From the NCBI GenBank assembly GCA_963789535.1, contig CAWBKU010000005.1:1116001-1180000 (forward strand): DNA of 64,000 nucleotides. The letters are read 5' to 3'. Every line of letters starts with the position of its first letter. Position 1 is the first letter of the stretch. Shown here in pieces: positions 51,502-60,930 of the stretch. The translations under genes were made by a program, and so were the position numbers. This stretch comes from CAVXHQ01 sp963789535. Its GTDB lineage: Bacteria > Pseudomonadota > Alphaproteobacteria > Rhodobacterales > Rhodobacteraceae. The notes under the pieces were generated by a model, which saw only the letters and a program-made list of their open reading frames with translations, was not told where the DNA came from and did not search any database.

Positions 51502-52296
51502 ATGGAATCGCCTGTCTCCCGCGCAAGCACCCTCGACCCCGCCACAGCCCGCGCGCTCCTCGACTGGCACCTCGAGGCGGGGGCCGACGAGGCCATCGGC
51601 GATGTGCCCGTCGACCGCTATGCGCTCGACGCCGCTCCGCCGAAGCCCGAGGCGAGGGCCCTCAAGACGCCGATGCTGGTCGCGACCGCCGATCCGGTCG
51701 CCGCGGCCGAGGCGATGGCCGCCGGGGCCGACACGCTCGAGGCGCTCGCCGCCGCGCAGGCCGCCTATCCGCATTCCGACCTGCGCAAGGGGGCGCGCAA
51801 CTTCGTCTTTTCGGATGGCGACGCGGCGGCGCGGGTGATGATCGTCGGCGAGGCGCCGGGCGAGGAGGAGGACAAGGACGGCCGCCCCTTCGTCGGGCGC
51901 GCCGGGCAGCTGCTCGACCGGATGCTGGCGGCCATCGACCTGTCGCGGCAGGCGCACGACCCCGCGTCCTCGGTCTATATCACCAACGTCCTGCCATGGC
52001 GGCCGCCGGGCAACAGCACGCCCTCGGGCGACGAGATCGCGATGATGCTGCCGTTTCTGGTGCGCCATATCGCGCTTGCGGCACCCGACGTCCTGTTCCT
52101 GATGGGCAATACGCCCTGTTCGGCACTCCTCGGGCGCGCCGGGATCACCCGGTTGCGGGGCACCTGGGCCGAGGCGCGGGGGCGCCCGGCGCTGCCGACG
52201 TTCCATCCCGCCTATCTCTTGCGCACGCCCGCGGCCAAGCGCGAGGCCTGGGCGGATTTGCTCGCGCTGCGCGCCCGGCTGGACGGGACCGCATGA
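51502..52296 (+). CDS. Uracil-DNA glycosylase, family 4/5 (UdgA-like)
   Basis: A 264-residue base-excision enzyme. The uracil-pocket motif is GEAPGEEEDKDGRPFVGRAG, then TNVLPWRPPGN and LPTFHPAYLLR at the active site. The long N-terminal extension is normal in alphaproteobacterial forms. Type 4 UDGs bind a 4Fe-4S cluster through four cysteines; few are evident here, so this could be a type 5-like version. An in-frame ATG at 51484 is an alternative start. Confidence 0.85.
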   Translation: MESPVSRASTLDPATARALLDWHLEAGADEAIGDVPVDRYALDAAPPKPEARALKTPMLVATADPVAAAEAMAAGADTLEALAAAQAAYPHSDLRKGARNFVFSDGDAAARVMIVGEAPGEEEDKDGRPFVGRAGQLLDRMLAAIDLSRQAHDPASSVYITNVLPWRPPGNSTPSGDEIAMMLPFLVRHIALAAPDVLFLMGNTPCSALLGRAGITRLRGTWAEARGRPALPTFHPAYLLRTPAAKREAWADLLALRARLDGTA

Positions 52297-52823
52297 CCGA
52301 CCGCGCCTTCGTTCGCGTCCGTATCGCCGTCCTCACCGTCTCGGACAGCCGCACCGCGACCGACGACCGCTCGGGCGATACGCTTGTCGACCGGCTGACC
52401 GCGGCGGGCCATGTGCTGACCGCGCGCGACATCCTGCCCGACGACCGCGCGGCCATCGCCGACCGGCTGCGCCTCTGGTGTGCGCGCGACGACATCGACG
52501 TGATCCTGACCACCGGCGGCACCGGCCTCACGGGGCGGGACGTGACCATCGAGGCGCACCGCGACGTCTATGAAAAGGAGATCGAGGCCTTCGCCACCGT
52601 CTTTGCCATCGTCTCGATGGAGAAGATCGGGACGAGTGCGGTGCAGAGCCGCGCGACGGGCGGCGTCGCGATGGGCACCTACCTCTTCGCGCTGCCCGGC
52701 AGTCCGTCGGCCTGCCGCGACGCCTGGGACGCGATCCTCGTCCACCAGCTCGACTACCGCCACAAACCCTGCAACTTCGTCGAGATCATGCCGCGTCTGG
52801 ACGAACACCTGCGCCGGAAATAG
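52293..52823 (+). CDS. moaB: Molybdopterin adenylyltransferase (MoaB/MogA type)
   Basis: A 176-residue enzyme that adenylates molybdopterin before molybdenum insertion. It starts VRIAVLTVSDSRTATDDRSGD and carries the loop TTGGTGLTGRDVT, the nucleotide-binding site, and ALPGSPSAC. The ATG overlaps the UDG stop by four bases. With moaD, moaE and mobA this is the fourth Moco gene in the window. Confidence 0.93.
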   Translation: MTDRAFVRVRIAVLTVSDSRTATDDRSGDTLVDRLTAAGHVLTARDILPDDRAAIADRLRLWCARDDIDVILTTGGTGLTGRDVTIEAHRDVYEKEIEAFATVFAIVSMEKIGTSAVQSRATGGVAMGTYLFALPGSPSACRDAWDAILVHQLDYRHKPCNFVEIMPRLDEHLRRK

Positions 52824-52955
52824 GGCCGGACGCGCGTCTGCGCGCCGCAGGTGACGACCGACCGACACGGGTTGCGACCGTTGCACGCCAAGGGCCTCTT
52901 CCCTGACCCGTTCCTGCGACACCTTGCGACCGAACTCACGCGCCGTTTCAACGGA

Positions 52956-52983
52956 TTGACCCTGACCCCCGACAGGCTAGTTT
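52956..52983 (+). promoter_or_regulatory. Candidate promoter of the RND efflux operon
   Basis: TTGACC (52956-52961), 16 bases, TAGTTT (52978-52983), 90 bases before the start of the membrane fusion protein gene. The flanking gap 52824-53072 (249 bases) holds no gene or obvious regulator site. Confidence 0.4.
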
Positions 52984-53072
52984 CACCGCAACCCTTCCGT
53001 GCCCCGTCCCGACAGCGTTCGCGCCGTTCCACGAAACCCGGCGTCGGTGCCGCCGGCCCCCAAGGACACCCG

Positions 53073-54539
53073 ATGCGCTTTCTCCGCCGCTCCCTCACCG
53101 GATTGTTCCTGATGGCGCTGACCCTCGGCCTGCTGGGCTGGGCGGTGTTCACGGTGCAGGGCGCCGTCACCGCGAGCCTGAATGCAGAGCCGCGCACCTT
53201 CCCGCAGCGCGAGCGCGTCGTGTCGGTCAACGTCGTCACCGTCGTGCCGGGGACGATCACCCCCGAACTGACGGTCTTCGGCGAACTGCGGTCGTCGCGC
53301 TCGCTCGCCGTGCGGGCGGGCACCGGGGGCATCGTGACGGCGGTATCGCCCTCGTTCGTCGACGGGGGCGTGGTGGCGGCGGGCGAGGTGCTTCTCACCA
53401 TCGACCCGTTCGAGGCGCAGAGTGCCGTTTCGCGCGTCGAGGCTGATCTGTCCGATGCCGAGGCGGCGGTGCGCGAGGCCACGGCCTCGCTGGCGCTGGC
53501 GCGCGACGAACTGGCCGCGGCGCAGGCGCAGGGCGCGTTGCGGGATCAGGCGCTGGTGCGCCAGCGTGATTTGCAGGCGCGCGGCATCGGCACGGCGCCC
53601 GAACTCGAGGCCGCCGAGCTTGCCGCGTCGGCGGCCAATCAGGCGGTGCTCGCGCGCCGTCAGGCCATCGCCGACGCCGAGGCGCGCATCGCCTCGACCG
53701 GGACGGCACTGGCGCGGCAGCGCATCGCGCTGGCCGAGGCGGAACGGGCGCTGGGCGAGACCACGATCCGCGCCGCGTTCGACGGCACGCTGACCGATGT
53801 GACGGCGAGCGAGGGCGCCCGCGTCACCGGCAACGAGCAGGTCGCGCAACTGATCGACCCCGCCGCCCTCGAGGCGGCGTTTCGCGTGTCGACCGGGCAA
53901 TATGCGACGCTTCTGTCCGAAGGCGCGCTGGAAGGGGCGCCGCTGACCGTCTCGCTCGACGCGGGCGGGTTCGCGATCGAGACCACGGGCCGCATCACCC
54001 GCGAGAGTGCGACCGTCGGGCAGGGGCAGACCGGGCGCCTGATCTTTGCCGCGCTCGACCCCGCGCCGGGCCTGCGGGCGGGCGATTTCGTCACCGTGCG
54101 GATCACCGAGCCCGAGATCGCGGACGTCGCCCTCGTGCCCGCCACCGCCGTCGCGGCGGATGGCACCGTGCTCGTCGTGGGCGAGGATGAGCGGCTGACC
54201 GAGGCGACCGTCGAGGTGCTGCGCCGTCAGGGCAACGACGTCATCGTCCGCGCCGCCGCCCTTGCCGGTGCGGCCATCGTCGCCGAACGCACGCCGCTCC
54301 TCGGGGCGGGGATCAAGGTGCGGCCCTTCGGCGCCGAAGAGCGTGCCCTTGCCGCCGCAGCGCCCGAGGCGCCCGAAATGCTCGCCCTCGATCCCGAGCG
54401 GCGCGCGCGCCTCATCGCCTTCGTCGAGGGCAATACCCGGATGCCCGCCGAGGTGCGCGAGCGCCTCGTCGCACAACTGAACGAGCCGGAGGTGCGCGCG
54501 GCCACCGTCGCCCGCCTCGAAGAGGGGATGGAGGGCTGA
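53073..54539 (+). CDS. RND efflux pump, periplasmic membrane fusion subunit
   Basis: A 488-residue HlyD/AcrA-type adaptor. One N-terminal transmembrane helix (LTGLFLMALTLGLLGWAVF) is followed by a lipoyl half-motif (VRAGTGGIVTAVSPSFVDGG), a long coiled coil rich in Ala (residues 150-250), the second lipoyl half (GTLTDVTASEGARV) and beta-barrel parts. The C-terminal 60 residues are an unusual Pro/Ala/Arg-rich extension. It overlaps the permease by the TGATG junction. The operon has no outer-membrane channel gene here. Confidence 0.88.
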   Translation: MRFLRRSLTGLFLMALTLGLLGWAVFTVQGAVTASLNAEPRTFPQRERVVSVNVVTVVPGTITPELTVFGELRSSRSLAVRAGTGGIVTAVSPSFVDGGVVAAGEVLLTIDPFEAQSAVSRVEADLSDAEAAVREATASLALARDELAAAQAQGALRDQALVRQRDLQARGIGTAPELEAAELAASAANQAVLARRQAIADAEARIASTGTALARQRIALAEAERALGETTIRAAFDGTLTDVTASEGARVTGNEQVAQLIDPAALEAAFRVSTGQYATLLSEGALEGAPLTVSLDAGGFAIETTGRITRESATVGQGQTGRLIFAALDPAPGLRAGDFVTVRITEPEIADVALVPATAVAADGTVLVVGEDERLTEATVEVLRRQGNDVIVRAAALAGAAIVAERTPLLGAGIKVRPFGAEERALAAAAPEAPEMLALDPERRARLIAFVEGNTRMPAEVRERLVAQLNEPEVRAATVARLEEGMEG

Positions 54540-57500
54540 TGGCGGGTCCGGGCCGGCCGCAGCCGCCCCGCGGCCTCTCGCCCGTCGGCGGCCTGCTGTC
54601 CTATTTCGCCCGGCACCGGACGGCGGCGAACCTGCTCCTCGTCCTGATGCTCGCCGCCGGGTTCGTGACCATCCCGAAGATGCGGGCGCAGTTCTTTCCC
54701 GATGTGATCGTCGACAGCGTCTCGGTCAGCGTGGTCTGGCCCGGTGCCGGGGCCGAGGACGTGGACGCGGCGATCATCCAGACCCTGGAACCCGCCCTCC
54801 TGACCGTCGAGGGCGTTACCGCGTCCTATGCGACGTCGACCGAGGGGCGCGCCTCGGTCAGCCTCGAGTTCGAGCCGGGGCAGGACATCGACCGCGCGGT
54901 CGATGACGTGCAGGCGACGCTCGACGGCATCGGCACGTTCCCGGGCGACGCCGAGGATCCCGAACTGCGCCGCGGCGGCTGGTCGGACCGGGTGGCCGAT
55001 GTGGTCATCGCCGGGCCGGTGTCGGTCGATCAGCTTGGCCGCTTTGCCGACGAATTCGTCGGGCGCCTGTTCGAGGCCGGGGTGACGCGCACCACGATCC
55101 GCGGCGTCGCCTCGCCCAGCACGATCGTCGAGGTGCCCTCGCTCTCGCTCATCCGGCACGACATCGCCATGGCCGATATCGCGCAGGCCATCGCGCGCGA
55201 GGTGACGGCGGATCCGGCGGGCGACGTGGCGGGGTCGGCGCGGGTCCGCACCGGCACGGCGCGGCGGTCAGCGGAAGAGATCGCGGCGATCACCCTGCGG
55301 CAGAACCCCGACGGCTCGACCCTGACGATCGGCGATCTGGCCGAGGTCCGGTCGCTCGGGATCGACCGCGACACGGCGTTCTTCGTGGGCAGCGATCCCG
55401 CGATGCAGGTCCGCGTCGACCGGTCGGCGCAGGGCGACGCGCTGGCGCTCGAGGACAAGGTGCGCGGCGTCATCGCGGAAATGGAGGCGACGTTGCCGCA
55501 GGGCGTGAGCCTCCGGATCGTCGACAGCCGGGCCGAGATCATCGCCGGGCGCCTCGAGTTGCTGCTCGACAATGCCCTGACCGGCCTGCTGCTGGTCGTG
55601 GCGCTATTGTTCCTGTTCCTGTCCGCGCGCACCGCCCTCTGGGTCGCGGCGGGCATTCCCGTGGCCCTCTGCGCGGGCCTTGCGGTCATGTATGCGTTCG
55701 GCCTGACGCTCAACATGATCTCGCTCTTTGCGCTCATCCTGACGCTCGGGATCGTGGTCGACGACGCCATCGTGGTCGGCGAATATGCCGACGACAGGGC
55801 GCGGCGCTTCGGCGAGGATCCGACGACCGCCGCCGAGAGTGCCGCCGTGCGGATGTTCTCGCCGGTGTTCTCGGCCACGCTCACCACGGTCATCGCGTTC
55901 TTCGGCCTCGTCATCATCGGCGGGCGCTTTGGCGATCTGATTTCGGACATTCCGTTCACCGTCATCGCGATCCTGCTGGCCAGCCTCGTCGAATGTTTCC
56001 TGATCCTGCCCAACCACCTCGCCCATGCGCTCTCGGTCCGCGACCGCTGGTACGACCTGCCCTCGCGGCTGGTGAACCGGGGGTTCGACTGGGTCCGCCG
56101 CGCGCTGTTCCGGCCGTTCATCGCGGGGGTCATCGTGCTGCGCTATCCGGTGGTGGCACTCACCATCCTGATCCTCGCCTCGCAGGTCGCCCTCTTCGTG
56201 CGGGGCGACGTGCAATGGCGGTTCTTCTCGGCGCCCGAGCAGGGCACCGTGACCGGCAATTTCGCGATGCTGCCCGGCGCCACGCGCGCCGACACGATGG
56301 CGATGATGCGCGAGATGCAGCGCGCTGCCGAGGAACTCGGCGCCGAATACGAGGCGGAATACGGCGTGAACCCGATCACTTTCGCCACAGCGCAGGTCGG
56401 GGCGAATGCCGGGCGCCCGATCTCGGGGTCCGAGACCAAGGACGCAGACCAGCTTGGCGCGCTGTCGCTGTCGCTCATCGACGCCGACAGCCGGCCCTAT
56501 ACCAGCGGCGAGTTCACCACCGCCTTGCAGGACCGCGTCCGCCAGTCGCCCCTGACCGAGACGGTGAGTTTCCGGTCGTTCGGGTCCGGCCCGGGTGGCG
56601 ACGCCGTCTCGATCCAGATCTTCGGCGCCGAACCCGCCGTCCTCAAGGACGCGGCAGAGGCGCTCAAGCGGGCGCTGGCGCAGTTCCCCGAGGTGACGGG
56701 CGCCGAGGATACGCTGGCCTACGACAAGGAAGAGCTGATCCTGAACCTGACGCCGCAGGGGCAGGCGCTGGGGTTCACCATCGACGCGCTGGGCGCGGTG
56801 CTGCGCCAGCGCCTCGGCGGGATCGAGGCGGCGACCTATCCGGACGGTTCCCGCTCGGCCTCGATCCGGGTCGAACTGCCCGAGGATGAACTGACCGCCG
56901 ATTTCCTCGACCGGACGCTGTTGCGCACGGCGGCGGGCGATTACCTGCCGCTGGCCGATATCGTGACGGTGGAACGGCGCACCGGATTTTCCGCGATCCG
57001 GCGCGAGAACGGCGTGGCCCTCATCACGGTTTCCGCCGATCTGGACGACGACGACGCCGACCGCGCCTCCGACATCATGACCCTGATCGAGGACGATATC
57101 CTGCCGCGGCTGGCCGAGGACTACGGCGTCGGCACCGCCCTCACCGGCCTGTCGGAGCAAGAGGGCGAGTTCCTGTCGGATGCGCTTACCGGCCTGATCC
57201 TGTGCCTCACCGGCATCTACCTGACGCTGGCGTGGATATTCTCGTCCTGGACGCGGCCCGTGGTGGTGATGGCGATCATCCCCTTCGGCCTCGTCGGCAC
57301 GATCTGGGGGCACAATTACTGGGACATTCCGATGTCGATGTTCTCGATCGTCGGGATGATCGGCATGGTCGGGATCATCATCAACGACAGTATCGTGCTG
57401 GTCTCGACGATCGACGAATACGCCGAGAAACGCGGCCTGTTCCCGGCGATCGTCGACGGCGCGGCGGACCGGCTGCGGCCGGTGTTCCTGACCACGGCGA

Positions 57501-57964
57501 CGACGGTGCTCGGGCTGGCGCCGCTCCTTTACGAGGGCTCGACGCAGGCCGAGTTCCTGAAACCGACGGTCATCACGCTGGTCTACGGTCTGTCGTTCGG
57601 GATGGTGCTGGTCCTGTGCGTGGTGCCCGCGATCATCGCGATGCAGGCCGACGTGGCGCGCCAGACCCGGGCGGCCAAACGCGCGCTGGCACTGTTGCGC
57701 GGCGGGCGCAGCGGCACGGCGGCGCCGGTGACGGGGGCCGTGGCGGTGGCGGCGTCCGGGGCGGCGGCGCTCTTTGCGGCGCTGGTGCTGCCTCTGATGC
57801 TGACCGGGGCGTCGTGGGCGATGCTCGCAGAGGTGCCGGGCGTGCCGACCGCGCTGCCGATGGCGCTGGGGGTGTTTGCGGCGGGCCTCGCGGTGCTGAT
57901 GCTGGCGATCTATGTCGTCGCGGGCCTCTTCATCGGCGGGCGGCGTTTGCGGGCGAAATCCTGA
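54539..57964 (+). CDS. RND efflux permease (AcrB/HAE1-type)
   Basis: A 1141-residue proton-driven inner-membrane pump with 12 predicted helices in two halves. Typical signs are TM1 start RTAANLLLVLMLAAGF, the TM4 LGIVVDDAIVVGEY with the proton-relay Asp pair, and GMVGIIINDSIVL in the second half. Large periplasmic porter and docking loops follow TM1 and TM7. It has a longer C-terminal end with three extra hydrophobic stretches beyond the canonical RND end (about residues 1060-1130). The pump likely exports hydrophobic compounds or metals; the substrate is unknown. Ends in a palindrome cluster. Confidence 0.9.
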   Translation: MAGPGRPQPPRGLSPVGGLLSYFARHRTAANLLLVLMLAAGFVTIPKMRAQFFPDVIVDSVSVSVVWPGAGAEDVDAAIIQTLEPALLTVEGVTASYATSTEGRASVSLEFEPGQDIDRAVDDVQATLDGIGTFPGDAEDPELRRGGWSDRVADVVIAGPVSVDQLGRFADEFVGRLFEAGVTRTTIRGVASPSTIVEVPSLSLIRHDIAMADIAQAIAREVTADPAGDVAGSARVRTGTARRSAEEIAAITLRQNPDGSTLTIGDLAEVRSLGIDRDTAFFVGSDPAMQVRVDRSAQGDALALEDKVRGVIAEMEATLPQGVSLRIVDSRAEIIAGRLELLLDNALTGLLLVVALLFLFLSARTALWVAAGIPVALCAGLAVMYAFGLTLNMISLFALILTLGIVVDDAIVVGEYADDRARRFGEDPTTAAESAAVRMFSPVFSATLTTVIAFFGLVIIGGRFGDLISDIPFTVIAILLASLVECFLILPNHLAHALSVRDRWYDLPSRLVNRGFDWVRRALFRPFIAGVIVLRYPVVALTILILASQVALFVRGDVQWRFFSAPEQGTVTGNFAMLPGATRADTMAMMREMQRAAEELGAEYEAEYGVNPITFATAQVGANAGRPISGSETKDADQLGALSLSLIDADSRPYTSGEFTTALQDRVRQSPLTETVSFRSFGSGPGGDAVSIQIFGAEPAVLKDAAEALKRALAQFPEVTGAEDTLAYDKEELILNLTPQGQALGFTIDALGAVLRQRLGGIEAATYPDGSRSASIRVELPEDELTADFLDRTLLRTAAGDYLPLADIVTVERRTGFSAIRRENGVALITVSADLDDDDADRASDIMTLIEDDILPRLAEDYGVGTALTGLSEQEGEFLSDALTGLILCLTGIYLTLAWIFSSWTRPVVVMAIIPFGLVGTIWGHNYWDIPMSMFSIVGMIGMVGIIINDSIVLVSTIDEYAEKRGLFPAIVDGAADRLRPVFLTTATTVLGLAPLLYEGSTQAEFLKPTVITLVYGLSFGMVLVLCVVPAIIAMQADVARQTRAAKRALALLRGGRSGTAAPVTGAVAVAASGAAALFAALVLPLMLTGASWAMLAEVPGVPTALPMALGVFAAGLAVLMLAIYVVAGLFIGGRRLRAKS

Positions 57965-57979
57965 CGGCTGGCGCTCTTT

Positions 57980-58050
57980 GCCAGATTTTTACAAGAATCT
58001 GGCATCGAACTTTTTGTAGAAGTTCGACCCGGAGTTTTTGAAAAACTCCG
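57980..58050. terminator. Three tandem palindromes after the RND operon
   Basis: Hairpin 1 (57980-58003) pairs GCCAGATT with AATCTGGC. Hairpin 2 (58005-58027) pairs TCGAACTT with AAGTTCGA. The third (58030-58050) is a 21-nt perfect palindrome, CGGAG-T5-G-A5-CTCCG. It equals the phaB-end palindrome at 19816-19836 except for a matched pair of stem bases. The cluster lies between convergent genes (RND pump and NlpC/P60), so bidirectional termination is the simplest role. Confidence 0.65.
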
Positions 58051-58056
58051 CCCCCG

Positions 58057-58881
58057 TTACAATCGAGCGCGCCGCAGCACCGCGCCGTCGCCCTGCGCCG
58101 AGATCCGCAGGATCGCCGCCGCGATGGGCTCGTAGGCCACGGCCATGTGGTGCGCGTTGGCGTGGATCATCGTTTCGGCATCGACCAGCATCCCGACGTG
58201 CCCGTTCCAGAAATAGAGGTCGCCGCGCGCGGGCGGCACCCCGTCTGCCAGCGTCTCGCCAAGCACCGCGCATTGCAGATCGCTGTCGCCGGGACAGGTG
58301 ATGTCGCAGGCCGTCAGCGCCGCCTGCACCAGCCCCGAACAGTCGATCCCGAGCGCCGAATTGCCGCCCCAGAGGTAGGGCGTGCCGAAGAAGAGCGCGG
58401 CGACGGTCGCGGGATCGGCAAAGGGCCGGTCGAGGGGGCGCAGGTGCTTTTTGGGGATGAACCCGAGCGGCGTCTCCCAGAAGTGGCGCAGTTCCGCCGT
58501 CACCATGACCGCCGCGCCGAAGCCGAGGCGCATGAGATCGGCGGACTTCATGCTCTCGGTCTCGTAGAGATGCGTCGCCAGCGTGCCGACCCGGTGCGTC
58601 GGCTGCGCCGGATCCCCGAGCGCGGTCTGCACGATATAGCCGACATAGCCGTCTGCCGCCTGCACGAACGCATGGCCCGCGCGCCATTCGTAGACGGTCA
58701 CGGCCGCGCCGAACTGCACCTGGCGCTCGCGCCGTTTGCCCGGGGCGGGCAGGAGGTCGGCGACGGGGACGACGACGCTCGCCGCCTCGCCGTCGACGAA
58801 CTTCGGTGCCTCGACGATGCCGCGCAGATGGGTGGCGGCGACGCGGGCGTTGGCGGGGGTGAGGCGGCGGTCGGGGTCCAA
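58057..58881 (-). CDS. NlpC/P60-family cell-wall hydrolase
   Basis: A 274-residue peptidase predicted to cut gamma-D-Glu-diamino acid bonds in peptidoglycan. Two SH3-like domains (RAGHAFVQAADGYVGYI, then a second near residue 110) precede the catalytic C-terminus. The nucleophile is in GIDCSGLVQ, the His in WNGHVGMLVD and the polar residue in IHANAHH. No signal peptide is seen, so location is uncertain. The TTG start follows the LAP stop by 12 bases; homology supports this start, and no ATG lies nearby in frame. Confidence 0.88.
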   Translation of the reverse strand: MDPDRRLTPANARVAATHLRGIVEAPKFVDGEAASVVVPVADLLPAPGKRRERQVQFGAAVTVYEWRAGHAFVQAADGYVGYIVQTALGDPAQPTHRVGTLATHLYETESMKSADLMRLGFGAAVMVTAELRHFWETPLGFIPKKHLRPLDRPFADPATVAALFFGTPYLWGGNSALGIDCSGLVQAALTACDITCPGDSDLQCAVLGETLADGVPPARGDLYFWNGHVGMLVDAETMIHANAHHMAVAYEPIAAAILRISAQGDGAVLRRARL

Positions 58882-58893
58882 GGCGCGGCGCCC

Positions 58894-60288
58894 CTAGAGC
58901 AGGTCGGGCAGGGCGGCGAGCAGGGCGCGGGCGCCCTGACCCGCGCCGCCCTTGGGCCGGGCGGGGGCGGCAGCAGCCTGCCAGCCGAAGATGTCGAAAT
59001 GGACGTAGCGCGCGGGCGCGAAGCGGCGCAGGAACAGCGCCGCCGTGATCGCGCCGGCCATGCCGCCCGAGGGGGCGTTGTCGAGATCGGCGATGCCGGG
59101 TTCGATCAGCTTTTCATAAGGATCGTGGAACGGCAGCCGCCAGAGAGGATCGCGCGCCTCGGCGCCGCCGCGCGCGAGAGCCGCCGCATCGGCGTCGTCG
59201 CTGGCGAAGAACGGCGCCAGATCCGGCCCCACCGCGACCCGCGCCGCCCCCGTGAGCGTCGCCATGGACACGGTGAGGTCCGGCGCCCCCTCGGCGGCGA
59301 GCGCCAGCGCATCGGCGAGGACGAGGCGCCCCTCGGCGTCGGTGTTGTTGATCTCGACGGTCAGGCCCTTGCGCGAGGTCAGGATGTCCTGCGGGCGGAA
59401 GGCGTCGGAACCGATGGCGTTCTCGACCGCCGGGATCAGCACCCGGAGGCGCAGTTTCAGGCCCAGCGTCATGATCATGGACGCAAGGCCCAGCACCGCC
59501 GCCGCGCCGCCCATGTCCTTCTTCATCGATCCCATCGAGGATCCCGGCTTGATGTTCAGACCGCCGGTATCGAAACAGACGCCCTTGCCGACAAGCGCCA
59601 GCAGCGGCCCCCCGCTGCCCCAGGTCATGTCGATCAGGCGCGGGGCGCGGTGCGGGGCGGCGGCGCGGCCGACGGTGTGGATCATCGGAAAGTTCTCGTC
59701 GAGGAGCGCGTCGCCCGTCACCACCACGATGCCCGCGCCATGCGCCTCTGCCAGTTTTCGGGCCGCCGCCTCGAGGTCGGCGGGCCCCATGTCGTTGGCG
59801 GGCGTGTTGATGAGGTCGCGGGTCAGCGCCTCGCCCGCCGCGATCGCCATCAGGCGCGCCGCGTCCACGCCATCGGGGGCGATCAGTCGCGCCTCGGGCG
59901 CGGGCGCCGCGTGATAGCGTCCGAAACGATAGCTCTCGAGGAGCCAGCCCAGTGCCACCTCGTCGAGAGCGGCGCCGGTCGGCAGGGGGGCCGCGTCGAG
60001 GGCCGTCAGCCGGTAGACCGCCGATGGCAGTTTCGCGACCCCGCCCGCCGCGACGAACCGGCCGCGCGCCTGCGCCTCGGCGCCGCCCATGCCGATCAGC
60101 GCGGCGGCCAGCCCGCCGGTCGCATCCGGCACCGTCAGCACCGACCCCGCGCCCGCCGCGAACCCCTGCCGTGCGCCCCAGGCGACCGCCCACTCGCCGA
60201 GGGCGGCGAGGGCCGCACCGCTCGTCTCGGGCGTCACGAGATGGAGCGGGACGGCGTCGGCGGCGGGGTCGGCAAAGTGCAGGGTCAT
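58894..60288 (-). CDS. Leucyl aminopeptidase family (M17) protein
   Basis: A 464-residue cytosolic metallopeptidase. The M17 signature NTDAEGRLVLADALA is intact (EGRL binds metal and carbonate), with VGKGVCFDTGGLNIK and KKDMGGAA holding other metal ligands. It is the PepB/CarP-like short-N-terminal form that sits beside NlpC/P60 genes in alphaproteobacteria. The start MTLHFAD is selected over MPDRNPA because of homology. Translationally linked to the NlpC/P60 gene. Confidence 0.9.
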   Translation of the reverse strand: MTLHFADPAADAVPLHLVTPETSGAALAALGEWAVAWGARQGFAAGAGSVLTVPDATGGLAAALIGMGGAEAQARGRFVAAGGVAKLPSAVYRLTALDAAPLPTGAALDEVALGWLLESYRFGRYHAAPAPEARLIAPDGVDAARLMAIAAGEALTRDLINTPANDMGPADLEAAARKLAEAHGAGIVVVTGDALLDENFPMIHTVGRAAAPHRAPRLIDMTWGSGGPLLALVGKGVCFDTGGLNIKPGSSMGSMKKDMGGAAAVLGLASMIMTLGLKLRLRVLIPAVENAIGSDAFRPQDILTSRKGLTVEINNTDAEGRLVLADALALAAEGAPDLTVSMATLTGAARVAVGPDLAPFFASDDADAAALARGGAEARDPLWRLPFHDPYEKLIEPGIADLDNAPSGGMAGAITAALFLRRFAPARYVHFDIFGWQAAAAPARPKGGAGQGARALLAALPDLL

Positions 60289-60404
60289 CGCGGGGTTCCG
60301 GTCTGGCAAGGGTTCGGCACCCCGATGGCGGCGCCGTTACCGCCCGAGTCTAACGCCCTCCGGCCCCGCCGCAAGGCCCGCGCCGCCCCCGGACAGGGGG
60401 CCGT

Positions 60405-60803
60405 TCAGCGCGACAGATCGTCGAGTGCCATCCCGCCCAGCCGGTGCAGCCGCGCAACCGTCGCCGACAGCGCCGCCGCGTCGGCCCGTTCGAGGCAGTC
60501 GATCACGTTGTCGGCGGCCTGCGCCAGTGCGGGAAACCCCAGATGCAGGCCGATCCGCCGCACCTGCCGCGCGGCCTCGCGCACCTCGTCGAAGTCGCAG
60601 TCGGCGATGGCATGTGCCGCACGCGCCATGCGGTAGGCGAGTTCCTCGCGTGCCCGGGCCAGCGCCATCGACGGCCCGCCCTCGCCCAGCAACGTCATCA
60701 GGCGCTGACGCTGATCGTCGTCGCGCGCCAGCCGTTCGCCCGGCACAAGCCAGGCGATGTGACCGGACCGGCCATAGCGGAGTCTGTCGGCGCCGTCGCT
60801 CAT
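60405..60803 (-). CDS. Conserved helical protein, unknown function
   Basis: A 132-residue, all-helical protein (MALARAREELAYRMARAAH, VREAARQVRRIGLHLGFPAL, LERADAAALSATVARLHRLG). The C-terminal half, with GLHLGFPALAQAADNVIDCL, has a weak likeness to Hpt four-helix domains, but the phosphorylatable HxLK motif is absent, so I make no such claim. Divergent from the carbonic anhydrase gene. The 116-base gap before the aminopeptidase start holds nothing that I recognise. Confidence 0.65.
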   Translation of the reverse strand: MSDGADRLRYGRSGHIAWLVPGERLARDDDQRQRLMTLLGEGGPSMALARAREELAYRMARAAHAIADCDFDEVREAARQVRRIGLHLGFPALAQAADNVIDCLERADAAALSATVARLHRLGGMALDDLSR

Positions 60804-60930
60804 GGTGGCAGTTAGCGGACACGACGTGAACGAAACCTTGCGCAGGAGCGGCCGTGTGGGGAAATATTGTCTCGATATCCGGGCACTTCCGTCCTAGGCC
60901 GGGTGCGACACGCCCCGGAAAGGGAACCAG

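Noticed and set aside
60405..60803. Hpt phosphotransfer domain
   Set aside because: Helical pattern is similar, but the phosphorylatable His with HxLK context is not present.
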